The notes below the pieces were generated by a model. The model searched no databases. It had not been told where the DNA came from and worked only from the letters and a program-made list of their open reading frames with translations. From positions 1-23,365 of the IMG/VR virus record IMGVR_UViG_3300042549_003873: a DNA stretch of 23,365 nt. One strand, given 5' to 3'. The DNA is from a virus. Positions 20,364-23,365 of the stretch are shown here, piece by piece (position 1 is the first letter of the stretch; each line of letters begins with the position of its first letter). The translations under genes and the position numbers were made by a program.

Positions 20364-22376
20364 ATGGCCAATCTCTCAAACATCCTTGGCGGTTCATGGT
20401 CGCCACCACCCGAAAAACAGGTCGATGCGCCTGACATTCAACTCAAGGATGCCATCCTTGGCGCGGGGCTTAAGCCACCCGACATCATCCTGCTGGACGG
20501 CAAGTTGCACCGGTTTGCTAGTGGCACAAAGGGCGAAAAGGGCCACGATAAGCCAGGGTGGTACATAGCGTTTGGTGATGGCGTCCCAGCAGGCCGATTT
20601 GGGTGTTGGCGTTCTGGAATTGAATTGACTTGGCAGGCAGAGATTGGGCGAAATCTGACGGTTGCTGAAGAAATGTCACAGACCCGCCGTTTTTCGGAAG
20701 CCAAGATTCAGCGAGATGCGGAGCAGAAGAAGTCTAGAGAGGTTGCTGCTAATATTGTGGATTTGATTTGGTCGAGTTGCGTTGGCGCAAGCCCAGAGCA
20801 TCCCTACCTCAAGCGCAAGGGCATCAAACCCAACGGTGCCAGGGTCACAGGCGATGGCCGGCTGGTAGTGCCACTGTACGATGAGGACGGCACCCTGGCC
20901 ACCCTGCAATACATCGATGGGGAGGGCGGCAAGCTTTATCACCCTGGCGGTGCCACTGGCGGTAAATTCAACATTTTAGGCTCACTGGATGAGCCTGGCA
21001 TAGTGTATGTGGCCGAGGGCTTTGCCACTGCGGCGACCATCCATGAAAGCACCGGCAGGCCATGTGTGGTGGCTTACAGCGCGTCCAACCTTGTGCCGGT
21101 GGTTGAGGTTTTGCACAAATTCCATCCCGATATGATGGTGGTTGCCGATCACGATGCATCTGGCGTTGGTCAGAAATATGCAGAACAAGCCAGTGCGCGG
21201 TATGGGGTCAAAATGGTTATCCCGCCCATCATGGGTGATGCAAATGATTACGTCCAGGCCGGCAATGACTTGGCGGTGTTATTAGCCCCACAGCTTCCTT
21301 CGTACAAACTGAACAAGGCCAAAGTCCTGGCCTCCCAGCCGGCACCCATCAAGTGGCTCATCAAGGGCTGGATTCAGGAGAATGCTTTGGTCATGGTGCA
21401 TGGCCCAAGCGGCGGGGGTAAGACCTTTGTGGTGCTTGACTGGTTGATGCGCTTGGCCGCGCAGAAGACCGATTGGCTTGGGCATAAGGTCAAGACTGGC
21501 AATGTGGTGTATCTGGCCGGCGAGGGCCATCACGGCTTGCGAAGTCGGATTGCCGGGTGGATGCACAAGAACGAAGCCGATGATCCTGACATGTGGGTAT
21601 CCGAGGCCGGCTGCGATTTAAACACACCCGAGGGCTACAGGAAAGTTTGCGAAGCCATTCGGGCGTTGGGCGTGATTCCAAATGTGATTGCCGTCGATAC
21701 CCTGCACCGGTTCATGGCCGGCGATGAGAACAGCGCCCAGGACGCCAAGACCATGCTGGACGCCTGCGCTGCACTGATGAAGGAATTCGGTTGCACAGTC
21801 ATCTTGGTGCATCACACAGGCGTGTCTGATGAGGCCCAACACCGGGCGCGGGGCAGTTCCGCATGGCGTGGTGCCTTGGACATTGAGATCAGTATTGTCC
21901 CAAGCAAGGATGATGCCCCAATGGAAATTATTCAGCGAAAGAGTAAAGACGCTGAAATAGTTACTCCAATTTATGCGAGATTGGTTAGCTTTCCGATACC
22001 AAATTGGTTTGATGAAGATGGCGAGCCAGTTACGACTGCTTTAGTTGAACAAGCCGAGGTATTTGAGAAAGAAGAAAAGACTAAAAAAGAGTCAAAGATA
22101 TCTGTACATCAAAAGACATTTGAAAATGCTTGGTGGTCATCACAATGCGAGGTGCGTAATGGCTCTCCATATGTAAGCAGATCGGCATTGCAAAATAAAT
22201 TGCTTACAGATGGTCGAAAAGAACGCACCGTTGAGAATGATTTGAACCCCTCATATCCTGATAAATTGATTGGAGCCTTGCTGATGGGGTGCGCCATTGA
22301 GGTGTTTGAGCATGGCTGGATCGTGGTTGATTCCGTCCAGGCTGGGGCCATGATGATGGACAAAAACAAGCGATAG
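20364..22376 (+). CDS. TOPRIM primase - RepA-like helicase fusion (670 aa)
   Basis: A 670-residue replication protein. The N-terminal part (residues 1-150) has the W-Y-I-A-F-G-D-G-V-P-A-G-R-F-G-C-W-R pattern of phage/plasmid primases. A TOPRIM domain follows with V-A-E-G-F (E218) and A-D-H-D (D262, D264). The C-terminal ATPase has Walker A G-P-S-G-G-G-K-T (347-354), V-Y-L-A-G-E-G (382-388), Walker B-like V-I-A-V-D-T (441-446) and V-H-H-T-G (482-486), matching RepA/AAA_25-type hexameric helicases. The last 120 residues are more variable. Start ATG 20364 is preferred; the earlier in-frame ATG at 20211 lies inside the opposite-strand ATPase gene. Divergent to the early operon; an iteron-rich region follows, consistent with origin-proximal replication initiation. 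Confidence 0.9.
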   Translation: MANLSNILGGSWSPPPEKQVDAPDIQLKDAILGAGLKPPDIILLDGKLHRFASGTKGEKGHDKPGWYIAFGDGVPAGRFGCWRSGIELTWQAEIGRNLTVAEEMSQTRRFSEAKIQRDAEQKKSREVAANIVDLIWSSCVGASPEHPYLKRKGIKPNGARVTGDGRLVVPLYDEDGTLATLQYIDGEGGKLYHPGGATGGKFNILGSLDEPGIVYVAEGFATAATIHESTGRPCVVAYSASNLVPVVEVLHKFHPDMMVVADHDASGVGQKYAEQASARYGVKMVIPPIMGDANDYVQAGNDLAVLLAPQLPSYKLNKAKVLASQPAPIKWLIKGWIQENALVMVHGPSGGGKTFVVLDWLMRLAAQKTDWLGHKVKTGNVVYLAGEGHHGLRSRIAGWMHKNEADDPDMWVSEAGCDLNTPEGYRKVCEAIRALGVIPNVIAVDTLHRFMAGDENSAQDAKTMLDACAALMKEFGCTVILVHHTGVSDEAQHRARGSSAWRGALDIEISIVPSKDDAPMEIIQRKSKDAEIVTPIYARLVSFPIPNWFDEDGEPVTTALVEQAEVFEKEEKTKKESKISVHQKTFENAWWSSQCEVRNGSPYVSRSALQNKLLTDGRKERTVENDLNPSYPDKLIGALLMGCAIEVFEHGWIVVDSVQAGAMMMDKNKR

Positions 22377-22406
22377 GGTTCCACCCTAAGCACCCTGAGG
22401 GTGATT

Positions 22407-22464
22407 TAGGGTGATTAGGGTGATTGGGGGGCAAAGCATCATTTTTAGCACCCTAATCACCCTA
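22407..22464. repeat. 16-bp perfect inverted repeat in the iteron region
   Basis: TAGGGTGATTAGGGTG at 22407-22422 is matched exactly in reverse complement by 22449-22464, with a 26-base loop between the arms. Each arm holds two iteron units. A T-rich segment (ATTTTTAG) precedes the right arm. It could form a cruciform or hairpin, or bind a protein as two pairs of sites. Confidence 0.85.
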
Positions 22465-22501
22465 GTACCGTACCCCCTCTCTATACGGAGGGGTAGGGTA
22501 C
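22465..22501. repeat. Imperfect inverted repeat, GTACCGTACCCC / GGGGTAGGGTAC
   Basis: The arms at 22465-22476 and 22490-22501 match at 11 of 12 positions around a 13-base loop, immediately to the right of the 16-bp inverted repeat. A transcription terminator is unlikely because no T-run follows. Confidence 0.75.
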
Positions 22502-22568
22502 TTAGGGTGAGGGTGATAAATGTGATGCAGGACGCTAGGGTGAAAATATTTTTGAGAATTTGGGGGCA

Positions 22569-22865
22569 ATGATGAGAACATATTTTGGGCTGGTGCCAAA
22601 TTTGGACGATGGATGGAAACAGATCGACAAATATGTGGATCACGATGGAATCGAATGGCTGGTGTTTCGACGACCCCAGGAACACACGCCTGACTGGAGT
22701 ACCTACAAAGTGGTGTCAAATGGTAGGGCTGCAAACAAGGCAAATTACTGGATGGTGCGTAATGATAAAACAGGGCAAATTGGTTTTATCAGAGATTACG
22801 CTTCTATGCGTCAAAACAGGCCGAAATTGCATGAGAAAATTGAAAAGATTTTTAGCTTGTTGTAA
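22569..22865 (+). CDS. Orphan hypothetical protein (98 aa)
   Basis: A 98-residue ORF starting at the tandem ATGs at 22569 and 22572, preceded by a G-rich stretch (GGGGGCA) that may act as ribosome-binding site. The product begins M-M-R-T-Y-F-G-L-V-P-N and has an Asp-, Trp- and Lys-rich body (D-D-G-W-K-Q-I-D-K-Y-V-D-H-D-G-I-E-W-L-V-F-R-R-P), a middle Y-W-M-V-R-N-D-K-T-G-Q-I-G-F segment and a basic helical C-terminus (RPKLHEKIEKIFSLL). It is probably a small alpha-beta protein; no signal peptide, membrane segment or known motif is visible. It sits alone between the iteron region and the repeat end. Confidence 0.65.
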   Translation: MMRTYFGLVPNLDDGWKQIDKYVDHDGIEWLVFRRPQEHTPDWSTYKVVSNGRAANKANYWMVRNDKTGQIGFIRDYASMRQNRPKLHEKIEKIFSLL

Positions 22866-23085
22866 TCACAATTTAGATAATGTAATTACAAGCAAAAAGA
22901 TAAAAAATTGTTCAATAATTTTTGTGATATTTTGATTGCAAAATAAAATAATAATTATTTGTTTTTTTTCGGCAAAAAATTAAAAATGACTGACCAATTT
23001 TTTTTTCAAATTGAAAAAAATTAAGGCATTTTTTTTTTTTTGAAAGCCGACGTAAGGGTTTAGGAGTTTTTTTGGCCCTATTCAC
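22866..23085. other. AT-rich homopolymer-rich noncoding region
   Basis: No ORF with coding character is seen here. The stretch is strongly AT-rich with several runs: eight T at about 22963, nine T at about 23000, and thirteen T near 23029. It also has a weak AT-only stem at 22903-22909/22917-22923. AT-rich segments next to iterons can act as DNA unwinding elements; this is inference. Confidence 0.6.
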
Positions 23086-23134
23086 ACAATTGTCACTAAA
23101 AATACGTCAAATTGTCATTGAATTGTCACAATTC
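23086..23134. promoter_or_regulatory. Three phased AATTGTCA sites, two of them palindromic
   Basis: AATTGTCA occurs at 23088, 23110 and 23121, spaced 22 and 11 bases, close to two and one helical turns. The first is in the perfect palindrome ACAATTGT (23086-23093), and the third in the 15-base palindrome GAATTGTCACAATTC (23120-23134, central C). This looks like a protein-binding cluster. Confidence 0.6.
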
Positions 23135-23149
23135 ACGCTTTTTGGGCGG

Positions 23150-23189
23150 AAAATGCTCAAAATTTAAGCAAAATGCTCAAAATTTAAGC
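23150..23189. repeat. Tandem duplication of a 20-bp unit
   Basis: AAAATGCTCAAAATTTAAGC occurs twice back to back (23150-23169 and 23170-23189) without change, directly before the 11-bp array. The unit contains a near-palindrome GCTCAAAATTTAAGC. Confidence 0.92.
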
Positions 23190-23365
23190 ATCGCCCTGGC
23201 ATCGCCCAGACATCGCTCAGGCATCGCTCAGGCATCGCCCTGGCATCGCCCTGGCATCGCCCTGGCATCGCTCAGGCATCGCCCAGACATCGCCCTGGCA
23301 TCGCCCAGACATCGCTCAGGCATCGCTCAGGCATCGCCCTGGCATCGCCCTGGCATCGCCCTGGC
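23189..23365. repeat. 11-bp tandem repeat array, 16 units plus a partial, with higher-order structure
   Basis: The array consists of three unit types: A = CATCGCCCTGG, B = CATCGCCCAGA, C = CATCGCTCAGG. The order is A B C C A A A C B A B C C A A A and then the first base of a further unit at 23365, so the array continues beyond the window. A seven-unit block (ABCCAAA, 77 bp) recurs exactly after 99 bases. The period is not a multiple of three, and no ribosome-binding site or start is seen before it, so a noncoding role is likely. Confidence 0.93.

Larger units (their letters stand above)
22377..22568. other. Iteron-rich noncoding region, candidate replication origin
   Basis: This gene-free stretch directly after the primase-helicase contains AGGGTGA in direct orientation at 22398, 22408, 22417, 22504, 22510 and 22537, and CACCCT in inverse orientation at 22383, 22391, 22449 and 22458. 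It also holds three inverted repeats, listed separately or in this region's findings. No ORF with a ribosome-binding site is visible. An origin or replication-initiator binding region is inferred from repeat density and position. Confidence 0.65.

Noticed and set aside
22405-22425. TTAGGG repeats as telomere-like sequence
   Set aside because: TTAGGG appears only as part of the longer TAGGGTGAT iteron, without a run of tandem hexamers, so the match to telomere repeats is coincidental.
23189-23365. CRISPR array
   Set aside because: The units are directly adjacent 11-mers without unique spacers, and no cas genes other than a generic Cas4/RecB-like nuclease are present.

Overview
The window reads as part of the genome of a tailed, double-stranded DNA phage, most likely a siphovirus. 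It carries a tail-tip/fibre block, a lysis cassette and an early replication/recombination block. No integrase, CI-type repressor, terminase, capsid or tRNA gene is visible, so the head genes must lie outside and the lifestyle cannot be decided. Several small early proteins (PPAAQPEQEP linkers, W-GLTD-E domains, a DUF551-like protein, an alanine-rich AARDAAW repeat protein) look to me like those of phages of freshwater Betaproteobacteria (Burkholderiales). That host guess comes from memory of similar proteins, not from a search.

Layout. (1) Positions 2-8991, plus strand: late tail genes. These are a tail fibre cut by the left edge, two small accessory proteins, two tail proteins of about 226 residues, a GNAT-like acetyltransferase, a 1113-residue tail-tip (J-like) protein and a second fibre protein. 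(2) Positions 9002-10574, plus strand: lysis cassette with a short leader ORF, an XhlA-like coiled-coil/membrane protein, a membrane-anchored beta-rich protein, a three-TM-type holin and an M15 peptidase endolysin. (3) Positions 20251 down to 10536, minus strand: one run of 27 genes packed stop-on-start. Promoter-proximal genes encode DNA metabolism: a Sak4-like ATPase, a DUF669-type ssDNA-binding candidate, a MazG-like protein, a Cas4/RecB-like nuclease, a DEAD/DEAH helicase and a VRR-NUC nuclease. A ribbon-helix-helix protein, three micro-proteins (two of them membrane proteins) and many small accessory proteins follow. (4) Position 20364 onward, plus strand: a divergent TOPRIM primase-helicase fusion. 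It is followed by an iteron-rich noncoding region (22377-22568), an orphan gene (22569-22865) and a 500-base AT-rich, repeat-laden noncoding end.

How it works together. The minus-strand operon probably starts at a promoter (TTGACA/TAGAAT) whose spacer holds a perfect 18-bp palindrome, placed between the ATPase and primase genes, so one regulator could control the early operon. The primase-helicase, iteron cluster and AT-rich/tandem-repeat end form a credible replication origin region. The ATPase, ssDNA-binding candidate and nucleases look like a recombination-coupled replication set. Late plus-strand and early minus-strand transcription converge at 10536-10574, where the endolysin and the last early gene overlap by 39 bases.

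Most interesting signals: the 11-bp tandem array with a 99-bp higher-order period at the right edge, the AGGGTGA iteron cluster with a 16-bp perfect inverted repeat, the operator-in-promoter palindrome, and several very short overlapping genes (27-58 codons) that ordinary gene callers are likely to miss.
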